A DNA stretch of 64,000 nt from an uncultured cyanobacterium (GTDB lineage: Bacteria; Cyanobacteriota; Cyanobacteriia; PCC-6307; Cyanobiaceae): NCBI GenBank assembly GCA_903935205.1, contig CAIZQU010000057.1, positions 1 through 64,000 on the forward strand. The letters run 5' to 3'. Positions 7,351-16,466 of this stretch are shown piece after piece; positions within the stretch are counted from its first letter, which is position 1, and every line of letters begins with the position of its first letter. The notes below the pieces were generated by a model. The model searched no databases. It was not told the origin of the DNA and saw only the letters and a program-made list of their open reading frames with translations. The translations under genes were made by a program, and so were the position numbers.

Positions 7351-10332
7351 TCAGGATGCCTCGGCCAGCTCAGCCAGCACCAGCTCCAATTGCTTGGGTG
7401 CCGGCACCTGCTCAGCGAGCGCCAGACGTCGCAAGTTCTCCAGGGCCTCGAAGTCGGAGGCGGCAGGCGCAGCGGCCTTCACTGGATCGAAGCCGGTGTA
7501 GCGGGCGGAGAGGGGAAGCACTTCGAGCACGGCCTCCAGGGCTGTGAGGAAGACGGGGCTGTTGGCCAGACCGTTGTCATCGAGCAACTGCTTGGCGGCG
7601 TTGAGGTCAATGCTGCGGGCACGGTGTGCGCAGTGGTGGATGGCATCGATCCAGGATTTGGTGCCATCGGGGGCGCCGAGTTTGCCCTTGGTGGCGCGGG
7701 TGGAGCTGTCCCAGAGGATCAGGTCGCTGGCCTTCTTCTCGGCCAGTACGCCCACCACCTCCTTATCGAGGTCAAGACCCACGACGCGGGCCAAGCGCAA
7801 GGCTTCGTCGTAGGGGAACTGGGGCGCCTCAAAGGCATCCCACGCGAGCACGAACCACTCGGTGAGAGGATCGAGTTGAGCGCGGCGCGAGCCGGAGGTG
7901 AGTTTCTCCATGCGCCAGGCCTTCACCTCGCGGCGGGCGGCGTCTAGGGCATCTTCTGGGCTCACCGCGTAGGGATCGTCCTGTTCCAACAGCTCCTCCA
8001 AGGTGAGCTGGGCACGTCCGCGCTTCTTGGTTTTCTCTTCGATGGGCTTGGGTTGACCCCGCTTGATCGGCCAGTGCAGGGAGAACTCCTCCAGGGCTGG
8101 ACCGAAACATGAGAGGTAGAGGTCCACGCCACGGATGCCACCGGCCTGGAACTGCTCAATGCGTTGGCGCACAGCAGCTTTCACGCGGGGTTCGAGGTCT
8201 TCCCAGTACTGCACGCCGTCTTCTGGCTTCTGCTCGGGGCGCGGACGGCAGACAAGAAAGATCGTGCTGTTGGCGGCCGACTTGTCCTTGATGTGGAGCG
8301 AGCCCTCGGCCTCGGTGTTGATCGGCCAGGAGGCGGTGATGGCGAAGCCGGCATCAATCAGACCCTTGGTGAGTGCATCCCAGGCCCCGGTTGCCTTGTG
8401 GGTGAACATCAACGTCATCACGCCGTCGTCCTTGAGGACGCGGCGGCACTCCGCGAAGATCTCAGCCATCTTCTGCTGGTAGTCGAGACCAGCCAGAGCC
8501 TTCGCGCCTTTCTTACCCTTGTGCAGCGCGGGGTTGGCGACGGCCTCGTTCTCCTTGTCGGTGAGCGGCGTCATGAACAGCTCGGGGTAGATCAGGCCAG
8601 CAGTTCGCTTAAGCCATACGTAGAAGAAGTCGCTCAGCTCAGCATACATCACGTTGTCGTAGTATGGAGGATCCATCACCACCGCATCCACCGTGCCACT
8701 CTCGATATGAGCGACGGAATCTCCAGACCCACAGCTGATCCCCACAGGAGTCTGAGTCGGCTTACCCCTGACAGCAGGGCTTGCAGAAAACAATGGGCCG
8801 GCGTTGGCGACAGAAACACTGCCTGGATCAATCAGCTCGATCAGCTCTTCGATGCACTTGGCGAACGAAGAGAACACCCAGTCGTATCCCATCCCCGCGA
8901 CTAGTGGTGCCATCTCAGCTGTAGACCACTTGAAAGCAAAGTCATGGCGATCGAAGACAGATCGCATCGTTTGTGCGTAAACATTCCAACTGCTTAACCG
9001 GGCATTCCAATTCAGAAACTTGTCTAGAGCCAGGCCGATGTAACCCAATGCCGCACGCTGCAGATCGCTGAGACTGTCAGATCTGGTTATTTCTTCCTGG
9101 ACTAGCTCGCCGAAGATCTCCACGCTTGTCCCATGACAGAGCAGCTGGCGGGGGGAGAAAAGATCACGCCAGAAGTTCACGCCGTAAACCTTGGAGCGAT
9201 CGGCGAACATCTCCCCATACTCCTCATTCGGCACCAGATCAAGCGCCTCCCACTCCGGCAGCTTGTTGGCCAGAGCCACTTCGATCTCAGCGCTGTTGTC
9301 ATCTTCCAGGCGTGGCGCCCGGAAGCACCGCGCCCATTTATCTTTCTTCGGCTTGCCGGTTTTGGTGTATTCAGTGGGCAGCCTGCGCTTGAAAACCACC
9401 GCAAACAACTGCTCGCCCAAGCCGCCGACCTGGGCCTGGGCTTTCACCTGGTCACCGTCGATCACACGGCCACAGTCTGGATAGGGGCAGGTGGCATCGC
9501 CGCCCTTCACCGTGCCGTCGCTCTGTTCGCGTGCACTGCCCACGATCTTGAAGCTGCAGTGGCGGCTGGCATCACCGGGCCCGTCACCCAGCTGCGGCAA
9601 CACCTTCACACCGGTGCCATCGGGTGCCAGCATCCAGTTTGGCGAGAGCGGGACCTTGCCAGCGCAGTAGGGACAGTGGATGGTGCGAGCCCAGAGGTAG
9701 GTGCAGTCGAGCTCCTCGGGAGCCTTGATCTGAGGGAAGTAGACGGCTAGTCGCTCCTCCAGCCGCTGACGAAATACCGGGACAAGCCGCTGATACTCGT
9801 CCAGCACTGAACAGCCAAACTTTGCCGGCCACTCATAGGTGGCCTTCTGAACCAGCACGGCGACAGGGTTGATGTCATTGGCCAGGGTCTTGCAACCCAG
9901 CCGCAACGCCTCAAAGGGTATCGCCCCACCCCCAGCGGTGGGGTCGAGGACAGTCGGCTGTTCTATGCCGAGCTTCTGAGATTCCTCCAACAGCCAGAAC
10001 TCTTCCTTCTCGCTCGGGCAGTACTGGAAGGCACGGTCATACCCGTAGGGATTGTCGATGCGGATCCCCGTGCGCCTGGCCTTCTCCATGGCCTTCTTAG
10101 CCCCAACCGGATCCCCATGGATCCCAAGCATGTGCAGGAATGTCTTGCGATCGGCATCGGCAGGCAGCAGTGAGGCCAGCACCGCCGCTCGTGAGGCAAC
10201 CAACGGACGCCGCGCCCACCACACATGCAAGCGGTTCGGCGCCGGGAAGGGCGTCATCGGCGTCCGCTCGCGGACACTCTCAATGCCCAGCTCGGCGATC
10301 GGCAGCCACTCTTCGATCAGGCGCTTGGTCAT
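7351..10332 (-). CDS. DUF1156 adenine-specific DNA methyltransferase
   Basis: A 993-aa protein. The N-terminus (LPIAELGIESVRERTP, HVWWARRPL) is the DUF1156 signature. DPTAGGGAIPFEALRLG from residue 130 is the SAM-binding motif, and DPPYYDNVMYAEL from about 554 is the catalytic DPPY motif of amino-methyltransferases. Between them lie cysteine pairs (CPYC, CPYPDCG) that probably bind zinc. The family (COG1743) is known from predicted defense loci that combine it with a DUF499 ATPase and a SNF2 helicase. It probably N6-methylates adenine to mark host DNA; the site is unknown. The middle third, around 8.7-9.1 kb, looks more AT-rich than the rest. The start is ATG 10332. The upstream neighbours are the AT-rich DUF262 and HEPN-like genes. 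Confidence 0.92.
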   Translation of the reverse strand: MTKRLIEEWLPIAELGIESVRERTPMTPFPAPNRLHVWWARRPLVASRAAVLASLLPADADRKTFLHMLGIHGDPVGAKKAMEKARRTGIRIDNPYGYDRAFQYCPSEKEEFWLLEESQKLGIEQPTVLDPTAGGGAIPFEALRLGCKTLANDINPVAVLVQKATYEWPAKFGCSVLDEYQRLVPVFRQRLEERLAVYFPQIKAPEELDCTYLWARTIHCPYCAGKVPLSPNWMLAPDGTGVKVLPQLGDGPGDASRHCSFKIVGSAREQSDGTVKGGDATCPYPDCGRVIDGDQVKAQAQVGGLGEQLFAVVFKRRLPTEYTKTGKPKKDKWARCFRAPRLEDDNSAEIEVALANKLPEWEALDLVPNEEYGEMFADRSKVYGVNFWRDLFSPRQLLCHGTSVEIFGELVQEEITRSDSLSDLQRAALGYIGLALDKFLNWNARLSSWNVYAQTMRSVFDRHDFAFKWSTAEMAPLVAGMGYDWVFSSFAKCIEELIELIDPGSVSVANAGPLFSASPAVRGKPTQTPVGISCGSGDSVAHIESGTVDAVVMDPPYYDNVMYAELSDFFYVWLKRTAGLIYPELFMTPLTDKENEAVANPALHKGKKGAKALAGLDYQQKMAEIFAECRRVLKDDGVMTLMFTHKATGAWDALTKGLIDAGFAITASWPINTEAEGSLHIKDKSAANSTIFLVCRPRPEQKPEDGVQYWEDLEPRVKAAVRQRIEQFQAGGIRGVDLYLSCFGPALEEFSLHWPIKRGQPKPIEEKTKKRGRAQLTLEELLEQDDPYAVSPEDALDAARREVKAWRMEKLTSGSRRAQLDPLTEWFVLAWDAFEAPQFPYDEALRLARVVGLDLDKEVVGVLAEKKASDLILWDSSTRATKGKLGAPDGTKSWIDAIHHCAHRARSIDLNAAKQLLDDNGLANSPVFLTALEAVLEVLPLSARYTGFDPVKAAAPAASDFEALENLRRLALAEQVPAPKQLELVLAELAEAS

Positions 10333-10440
10333 GGAAAGTCACAAGGCAGGATTTTTGAATGCAGCCATCTGCCGCCATAGACGCATTGTAATTTTAATGC
10401 GGAAGGGGCAGGACAAAATCGGGGTTTAGACGCCATATCA

Positions 10441-11079
10441 CTAAATCATCATAGCGAAGGCAATAATGCTCTCAATCCAGTACGAGATTGCAACCCTTCC
10501 CGATCGAATCTCTTGTGAATAAATTAGCTCGCCGGGAGTGAAGCGGCTGGACCTGACAAGATAGTGAGGTGCAAGCATGAGCGTATTTGCCTGAGCACTA
10601 CGGCTAGGGTGAATCTGTGAGTTTCGGATGATTTGAAGATGTGCAATGTTCTGCCCATGAAGCGATGCAGCACTTAGGACATATGACAAGCTCGGGTAGG
10701 CCGAGAGTAGGCCATTGGCAATATCTTGGATTCTTTGAATATCCCCCCAAGTTGCTTCCTGGTGGCTTGAGGATATTGCTCCGTAGCTACCGGCCCTGCG
10801 CTTGCCAGCCAAAACCAGCATCTGATAAATTGCCTCAGCTTCGGATGTCCCAGGATAAGCCCCTCGAATTATAGAGCCTCCAGCATCTCTTCCGCCCTGT
10901 ATGTAGGCAAGCCAATAATATCTCCAAAAACAACACCATGCCTGCCAAAGATGATTTAAGAGGCCAGTGGACCATATTATGCCCTCTGAATTAGTTGGCC
11001 TACCATAGTGATTAAACAGCTCGCCGAGTCTGGAAGCTTCAGATATGAGTCGGGCCCTGCGCTTCCTGAGAGAAATCAT
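10441..11079 (-). CDS. HEPN-like protein with R-x4-H motif, partner of DUF262 gene
   Basis: A 212-aa protein of no family I can name. It is helical and aromatic-rich at residues 43-60. At 150-157 it reads IIRNSQIH, a match to the HEPN ribonuclease motif R-[NDH]-x-x-x-H with the usual Asn after the Arg. I therefore infer a HEPN-type RNase, possibly an abortive-infection effector. It starts 4 bases after the DUF262 stop and forms an AT-rich two-gene unit with it, unlike the GC-rich flanking genes. That points to separate transfer into the methylase operon. The gene sits 108 bases upstream of the methylase start. The family call rests on one motif and on context. Confidence 0.7.
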   Translation of the reverse strand: MISLRKRRARLISEASRLGELFNHYGRPTNSEGIIWSTGLLNHLWQAWCCFWRYYWLAYIQGGRDAGGSIIRGAYPGTSEAEAIYQMLVLAGKRRAGSYGAISSSHQEATWGDIQRIQDIANGLLSAYPSLSYVLSAASLHGQNIAHLQIIRNSQIHPSRSAQANTLMLAPHYLVRSSRFTPGELIYSQEIRSGRVAISYWIESIIAFAMMI

Positions 11080-11083
11080 TTCC

Positions 11084-12142
11084 TTAAGCTGCAGCTTGAA
11101 GTGCTTTGGCTAAAACTCTCAAGCGCGTCAGCCTACTTTTCAGATTGGTTGTAGATATTGAGGCCGACTTAAAGTCGGCAAGCTCAGTTCCCGCTGGATG
11201 TGAGTTTTCGATCGAACCAACGAGCTCGAGGACTCTCTGTGAGGCAAGATGAGGATCATCGCAGTAAACGTGGCTTGTGACAAGCCCACCAGTGCTCTCA
11301 GAATCAAGGCCGATAATGCCATATTTATTGTATACGAGTGCAGAAAATAAGGAATAAAGCATATATGGTTTTATTGCATTGCTGGCCAGGATCTCATTGA
11401 GATCAATCTTGACGAAGTCGAGCACCTCTGTTAGACGTGAGCGGACCACCTCTGCATTTGGAAAGGCTTCATCGTTGGATTCATAGAGTCTCTTCAGCAG
11501 CCTGTTGTCCCTCTTCTTGACGCCCTCGATTAGAATCTGTGCGAGCTCAGTAAGAAGAACTGCGTCGTCCATTCTAGAAACTTGCTTGAGACTGAGAACT
11601 CCGTATGACTCAAGCAAAGGAGAATATAGATCCATCATTTCCTTGATAAACCACTTGAACTCACCTTGGTATGTTGCATGCCGCTTCTCTGCGTCATTCA
11701 GAGGAAGCTGGTAAGAGTTTATTCGCCTAAAGATTTCTAGGACCTCATCATTTGTTGCAGAGACTATGACATCCATCGACACTTCATACGCCAAAAATTT
11801 TGCCTGCACCTCCGGCTCTAGACTTCCGAATTGAGCCCCTGAGTATCCCGAGCTTACCCTGGTCAGCTTGAACTTGTCTTCAATAAAATCTCTGATAACA
11901 GTAAGACGTTGCTGGCCATCGACGATCTCCCGCTTGGACTTCCTGGTGTGGAGATCAACAGTCTGCCTGATTACTACCTTGGGGAAGGGAAATTCATTTA
12001 GGATGCTGTCGATAAAATATGAACGTGCATTCGCAGGCCAAAGGCCTTGGCTTCGTTGATATGTGCGGTTAACTGTCAGCTCTCCGGACTTCATTTGATT
12101 ATACAAATCGGAAACCGGAGCCGTGTTGCGAATGATCTTCAT
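11084..12142 (-). CDS. DUF262-domain protein (GmrS/ParB-like fold)
   Basis: A 352-aa protein. RTYQR (residues 26-30) and EIVDGQQRLTVI (72-83, with the DGQQR core) are the hallmarks of DUF262, a ParB/Srx-like domain that binds or hydrolyses nucleotides in GmrSD, BrxU and SspE restriction factors. The C-terminal HNH (DUF1524) nuclease of those full-length enzymes is absent; the rest is helical and ends near the stop. The next gene encodes a candidate HEPN RNase, so effector activity may be carried in trans. Base composition is clearly lower in GC than the DUF499 and methylase genes. The start is ATG 12142. Confidence 0.88.
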   Translation of the reverse strand: MKIIRNTAPVSDLYNQMKSGELTVNRTYQRSQGLWPANARSYFIDSILNEFPFPKVVIRQTVDLHTRKSKREIVDGQQRLTVIRDFIEDKFKLTRVSSGYSGAQFGSLEPEVQAKFLAYEVSMDVIVSATNDEVLEIFRRINSYQLPLNDAEKRHATYQGEFKWFIKEMMDLYSPLLESYGVLSLKQVSRMDDAVLLTELAQILIEGVKKRDNRLLKRLYESNDEAFPNAEVVRSRLTEVLDFVKIDLNEILASNAIKPYMLYSLFSALVYNKYGIIGLDSESTGGLVTSHVYCDDPHLASQRVLELVGSIENSHPAGTELADFKSASISTTNLKSRLTRLRVLAKALQAAA

Positions 12143-12166
12143 GGATTGAAGGCCTATTGTTTTAGT

Positions 12167-12619
12167 TTAAGTGGCACTTAGCAAGAGCCTTAGAGCCGCC
12201 AGAACTCTTCGAGGGTTTTTGCGGTGCATGGCCATTCCCAGCCAGTAGGCCGCCTCCTCACGGGCCATGGCATCGATGCCACGGGCGCAGTTCTCGATCG
12301 CGGCCACGTTGCGCATCGGGGCCAGCAGCTTGAACAGCAGCCCCATCGCGAGCGCGAGATCCTCCGAGAGGGCGTCCCGCCGGCCCTCCCCTTTCTTGAG
12401 CTTGGCGAGGCCCACCTGCTCGGCCTTGAGCCTCCGCAGCACGGCTCCCTCTACCAGCAGCAGCTTGTGCCCGCCGAGGCCCGCAATGCGCCGGGGCTCT
12501 TTCAGCTCGGGGGTGGCGGTGCTGGGCACCTGCCACACCTCCAGCTCCAGATCACTGGGGCCGCGCTGCCGACTGCGCAGTTCGTAGGCCGGGCGGCCTG
12601 AAGCGATGGCCTGGGTCAT
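12167..12619 (-). CDS. Unknown 150-aa partner of the DUF499 ATPase
   Basis: A 150-aa protein with an N-terminal beta-rich part (YELRSRQRGPSDLELEVWQV), a LGGHKLLLVEGAVLRRLK segment, then a helical C-terminus (LALAMGLLFKLLAPMRN, EEAAYWLGMAMHRKNPRR). I do not recognise the family. Its ATG overlaps the DUF499 stop by 4 bases, so translation is coupled and the two products probably form a complex. GC content matches DUF499, not the AT-rich DUF262 gene downstream. It belongs to the core system rather than to the inserted module. There is no catalytic motif, so a structural or regulatory subunit is likely. Confidence 0.8.
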   Translation of the reverse strand: MTQAIASGRPAYELRSRQRGPSDLELEVWQVPSTATPELKEPRRIAGLGGHKLLLVEGAVLRRLKAEQVGLAKLKKGEGRRDALSEDLALAMGLLFKLLAPMRNVAAIENCARGIDAMAREEAAYWLGMAMHRKNPRRVLAALRLLLSAT

Positions 12620-15600
12620 GCCTGCCCCTCCGCTGCCGCGGTGAGCTCAAGGCGGATGGTGGCGGTCTGAGCGCTGAGGCCAGCCCGGGTGAGGCGAGTG
12701 ATCCAGGCCTCGCCACCGTCATCCCAGCGCAAGGGGGGCTCGTAGCGGAGCTGGTAGGTGATGTCGAGCGACTTCTCCCCACCTCGCCGCCATTGGCCTT
12801 CGATGAAACCCCGCAGGTGGGTGGCCTCCTCGGGTGTGCCGTTGAAGTCGAAGCTCCATTCGGCGCTGCCGTCGCCGCTGCTCCAGCCCCCTTCCATCAT
12901 TTCGACGCGCACCGTGCCGCCAGGCTCGGCCTTGAGCAAGGCCATCGGCAGGAAGCCATCGCCACTGTTCATCCGCCAGGTGAGACCCTTGATCCCCTTG
13001 CCCGTGCTGCTCACCTGCTGGGCCAGCTGGGTGAGGGCTGTCTTCACGTTGTCGGTGCGCTCGATCACCCCAGGGCCTGCGGGCGGCGAAACACCTGCTC
13101 CGCCGCTGCCGGTGCTGGTAGAACCCAGCCCCACCTGAACAGCGGTTCCCGTCTCTCCTGCTCCGGTCACCGGAGTTATCCCGCCGTCACCACCAAACAC
13201 GGTTGGCTGATCCACGCCAGCCTCACCGGCTGGAGCTGAAGTTTTCGGTGGCCAGACGCTCAACTCCAGCGCCTTGTCCATCGTGTAAATCTTGCCGTCT
13301 TCACTGATCGAAAGGGTGCCTGGCGGTAGGCCCTGGCCTTCGAGGCGATCGCCCTCTTTGTAGACGAACAGGCCCTGATCCAGGCCCATGCGCAGGCACT
13401 TCTTGAGCACCTCATCCCCCAGCAGGATCGGCAGGGCCGGATCGCGGTAGTACTCGTTGCGCAGATCCCGCGTGCTCATCACCCCCATGCGTTTCAGGGG
13501 TGTCTTGTCGGCCATGTAGTTCGGGGCCGGCGGCGCATCTTCTGCCATCACCAGCTCGCGGGCTTCGCGCAGCACCCGCTCCACCTGCTTCTGACCCACC
13601 CCCGGCTCGCTGCTGGCATTGGTGACGGTGATGGCGGCATGGGTGAGGGGCACCTCGGGCCACTGGCCCCGCTCGGGATAGAACACATGCCGGTAGCACT
13701 GCTGCACCGCCAGGGCGAAGCCCTGTTGTGCCTGGCCGTAGCGCTCCTTGACCTGATCCTGCTGGTGTGACTGCAAGCTCGCGAATAGATCGCCCTGCTG
13801 CATCTGCTGCAGCGCCAGGTAGGTGCGGGCCTTGCGAAGCATGTCGTCCACCTGCAGGGCATCAGCGCAGACGAACACGAGGTTGTTGCGGTTCAGGCGC
13901 ACATTGGCGTTGTCGCCCTTCTCCTTGAACAGCCGCACCACCAGCTCCGGCAGGTGGATGTTCGTCTGCTCGACCGTGTGGCCTTCCCAATGGATCACCG
14001 CCAGGTAGGGGCCATCCGTGTCATCGGGAATGTCCGCCGGGCTGGACGGGAACAGCACAGGCTCCAGCCGTTGCTTGGCGAAGATCGTGCCGATGCGCCG
14101 GTTCAGCTCCTCACGCACGCTCTCCAGATCGAACTGCCCCTCCCGCTTCCTCACCATCTGGTTGAGGTTGGCGTCGGTGAGGAAGCGCAGCTTGCTCGTG
14201 CCGCTGTCGTCGAGATACTCCGACTCCTCCTGCAGGAGACGCACCGCCTTGTCGACAAAGGCCGGGTCCACCGCCGGGGCATAGAGGCTGTAGTTCAACT
14301 CCAGGCGGCTGAGGCCCTTCAGCGGTTCGTTGAAGGCGAGGGAGTGGAACAGCACTGTGCGCGCCGCCATGGATCCATAGGGCTCCATCTCCGAGAACTC
14401 CTGGGCATCCAGCCTCTGGGCCAGGGCCCTGCCGCCCTCTTCCGGCGTGGTGGACACATCCGCCCGGATCGCCGGGATGAAGGCCTGCAATCCCAGCTTG
14501 GTGGAGAGCTCCAGCCGAATCCGCTCATTGCCCGGATCCACGTGGTGGAGATGGACAGCCGTGACGCCCCGTGGCTGCTCACGCCAGAGCTGGCCCACCG
14601 TCTGGGCCAGTAGCCGCAACATGCCCCGCACCCGCTGGAAGTTCTCCAGGGTGGAGGTCTTCTGCATCAGGGTGTCGATCAGCTCTGGGTGGAGCGGATA
14701 GCCCTTGCGCAGATTGGCAGCGCGATCGTCGCTCTGACCCACCGGCGGCAGGACCTCGGCGGTGCGGCTCCAGATCTCCTGGTAGGCCTGCACCACCTCC
14801 TCCACCCGGCTGCGGTCGATCGACTCGAACAGGCGCCGTGTCAACACCTGCACCGTTTCGTCTTCGCTGGTGGGGGTGAGGGCCGTGATCTGCCGGCCGG
14901 TGACAGATTGCAGTTCAGCAAAGATCCGATCGATCCGCTGGTTTTCCTCCCCATAGGCATCCACCGACTGGCCACCCTTGCCCAGGGCCAGGGTGAACAC
15001 CAGCACCGCCTGGGGGGAGGAGTTCACCGCCTTGATCAGGTCGGTGAGGAAGGGAGTGAGCTGCTCAGCGGCCTGGCCGGCAGCGGGACCCTTGATCTTG
15101 CGCAGGTAGATCGAGAGCTCGTCGATCAGGATCAGCACCGGTCGCTCACCGATCAGCTCTCGCAGGGTTTCGGCCCCTGGAGGTGCAGCGCCAAGCCGGT
15201 CGCTGTTGCGGATGCGCTCGTAGCCCGCAGGGCCGGCCAGCTGCACCGCCAGCTCCCCCCAGGGGGTGAAGGCGAGCACGTTGCCCTCCATGCGCCGGCC
15301 GTTCATCGGGTCGGCGTTCTCCCCGTCGAAAGCCGCCACCGTGACCTTCTGACTGGGCAGGCGGGCTGGATCGATGAACTCCGCCAGGTTCGGGATCTGA
15401 TCGGCGGCCGTCAGGATGTGGTTCAGGCCGATCAGGGCGTGGGTCTTACCGCCGCCGTAGCTGGTGTCGAGCCGCAGGATGCTGCCCAGCTGGCTGCCGG
15501 AGCTGGTGAGCCGGTCCACCACCGCCAGAAACAGGTCGCGCAGGCCCCTGGTGGGGTGCGTGTTCGCGAAGAACAGGGCCGGGTTCTTGTAGAGCTCCGG

Positions 15601-15714
15601 CGCCGTGCCCTTCAGCACCTGGCTGAGGTCCGCCGCAAAGTCCTCGTCCCGGATCCGCCCTTCCAGCACGTCGGCCCGGGGCCGGCAGAGCTCGTAGATG
15701 GTGGGAGGGCTCAT
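12616..15714 (-). CDS. DUF499 (COG1483-type) AAA-like ATPase of the defense locus
   Basis: A 1032-aa protein. Residues 84-91 (TSYGGGKT) form the unusual Walker A typical of DUF499, and VLILIDELSIYLRK around 193-206 is Walker B. The C-terminal ~200 residues follow a Gly/Pro-rich linker (about 820-880) and may be a separate beta-rich domain. DUF499 ATPases are known next to DUF1156 methylases and SNF2 helicases in predicted anti-phage loci; their mechanism is not established. This is the first gene of the locus in transcription order, after a 345-base gap, so the operon promoter probably lies there. The start is ATG 15714. Confidence 0.92.
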   Translation of the reverse strand: MSPPTIYELCRPRADVLEGRIRDEDFAADLSQVLKGTAPELYKNPALFFANTHPTRGLRDLFLAVVDRLTSSGSQLGSILRLDTSYGGGKTHALIGLNHILTAADQIPNLAEFIDPARLPSQKVTVAAFDGENADPMNGRRMEGNVLAFTPWGELAVQLAGPAGYERIRNSDRLGAAPPGAETLRELIGERPVLILIDELSIYLRKIKGPAAGQAAEQLTPFLTDLIKAVNSSPQAVLVFTLALGKGGQSVDAYGEENQRIDRIFAELQSVTGRQITALTPTSEDETVQVLTRRLFESIDRSRVEEVVQAYQEIWSRTAEVLPPVGQSDDRAANLRKGYPLHPELIDTLMQKTSTLENFQRVRGMLRLLAQTVGQLWREQPRGVTAVHLHHVDPGNERIRLELSTKLGLQAFIPAIRADVSTTPEEGGRALAQRLDAQEFSEMEPYGSMAARTVLFHSLAFNEPLKGLSRLELNYSLYAPAVDPAFVDKAVRLLQEESEYLDDSGTSKLRFLTDANLNQMVRKREGQFDLESVREELNRRIGTIFAKQRLEPVLFPSSPADIPDDTDGPYLAVIHWEGHTVEQTNIHLPELVVRLFKEKGDNANVRLNRNNLVFVCADALQVDDMLRKARTYLALQQMQQGDLFASLQSHQQDQVKERYGQAQQGFALAVQQCYRHVFYPERGQWPEVPLTHAAITVTNASSEPGVGQKQVERVLREARELVMAEDAPPAPNYMADKTPLKRMGVMSTRDLRNEYYRDPALPILLGDEVLKKCLRMGLDQGLFVYKEGDRLEGQGLPPGTLSISEDGKIYTMDKALELSVWPPKTSAPAGEAGVDQPTVFGGDGGITPVTGAGETGTAVQVGLGSTSTGSGGAGVSPPAGPGVIERTDNVKTALTQLAQQVSSTGKGIKGLTWRMNSGDGFLPMALLKAEPGGTVRVEMMEGGWSSGDGSAEWSFDFNGTPEEATHLRGFIEGQWRRGGEKSLDITYQLRYEPPLRWDDGGEAWITRLTRAGLSAQTATIRLELTAAAEGQA

Positions 15715-16059
15715 GGGGTGGGCGGCACGGCCCTGGCGAGCCAGGGTGCTCGAGGGTGTCGAGCCCCATCCTCGCTGTTGGACGGGCCCAGGTCATCCCC
15801 AAGCCTTCAAGCCGAGACGAGCCGATAAATCGAAGGCAAAACTATGCAGCTGGTGCATAGAAACGCCCTTGAGGGCCTGTCTCAGTCCTGGCGTGCCTGG
15901 TCCTGTTGGTTTCGCTTCACTTATCAGCTTGATGTCGTGAGTTGCGATGGTCATTTATCTCTTGATCCAGATTCGGGTTCGCTCTCATCGCCGCCTGATG
16001 CCTGAGAAAAGCCCGGTGGCGAGGGCCGCCGGGCAGGGCAGTGCTCTCGGGCTGGTGCC
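15715..16059. other. Non-coding gap upstream of the DUF499 operon
   Basis: No convincing gene. It separates the defense operon from the recombination genes and probably holds the operon promoter. The only clear structure is the inverted repeat at 15842-15860. Near 16010-16035 a GC-rich hairpin-like stretch (GCCCGGTGGC...GCCGCCGGGC) could end transcription of the 16060-16299 gene, but there is no clear T-run. Confidence 0.5.
15842..15860. promoter_or_regulatory. Operator-like inverted repeat upstream of DUF499
   Basis: A perfect 7-bp inverted repeat, CTATGCA and TGCATAG, with a 5-base spacer, about 130 bases upstream of the DUF499 start. Position and symmetry suit a repressor or activator site. 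No regulator gene is obvious in the locus, so this is weak inference. Confidence 0.35.
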
Positions 16060-16299
16060 TCAGAGCACCAGCACCCGGGCCTGAGACCCGAGCACCCGCT
16101 GCTGATTGGCGGCCAGGATCAGGGCCTCGCTGCGGGCCATGAGGTGGGGCTGGCCGCTGATGTGCCCCTCGCGATCGAGGAAGAGCACTCGCAGCAGCTG
16201 GCCGGCTGTGCCCAGCAGATGAACGGAAACCACGCGGATCGGGCACTGGCGCTCAATTGACCTGTGGCCTTGCTGAGCGTGGAAGAGAGGGCGAGCCAT
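16060..16299 (-). CDS. Small hypothetical protein, plasmid/island type
   Basis: A 79-aa protein from ATG 16299; a GTG at 16323 would add 8 residues. The C-terminal part (IRVVSVHLLGTAGQLLRVL, then RSEALILAANQQRVLG) reads as a compact alpha/beta protein with good codon usage. I do not recognise the family. It is the last of five minus-strand genes with phage or plasmid character. Confidence 0.55.
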   Translation of the reverse strand: MARPLFHAQQGHRSIERQCPIRVVSVHLLGTAGQLLRVLFLDREGHISGQPHLMARSEALILAANQQRVLGSQARVLVL

Positions 16300-16466
16300 G
16301 GCAGGGAGGGCGAACGACACCACCGCTGCGCCCCGGTGACGCCAGCGCCGCGCAAGGGTCGCGGAACGCAGTGGAGCGACTCGCGTCAGCCCTTGCGCGG
16401 TGCGCGAGCCGGGGCAGGCCGGGTGGCGTGATCGCCAGCCCCCAGGGCTCAGCCGGATCTGAGGGC

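Noticed and set aside
965-15714. Classification as DISARM or BREX
   Set aside because: No DUF1998 (DrmB) gene, and no PglZ or Lon-like gene. The methylase is DUF1156 and the ATPase DUF499, which fit neither system.
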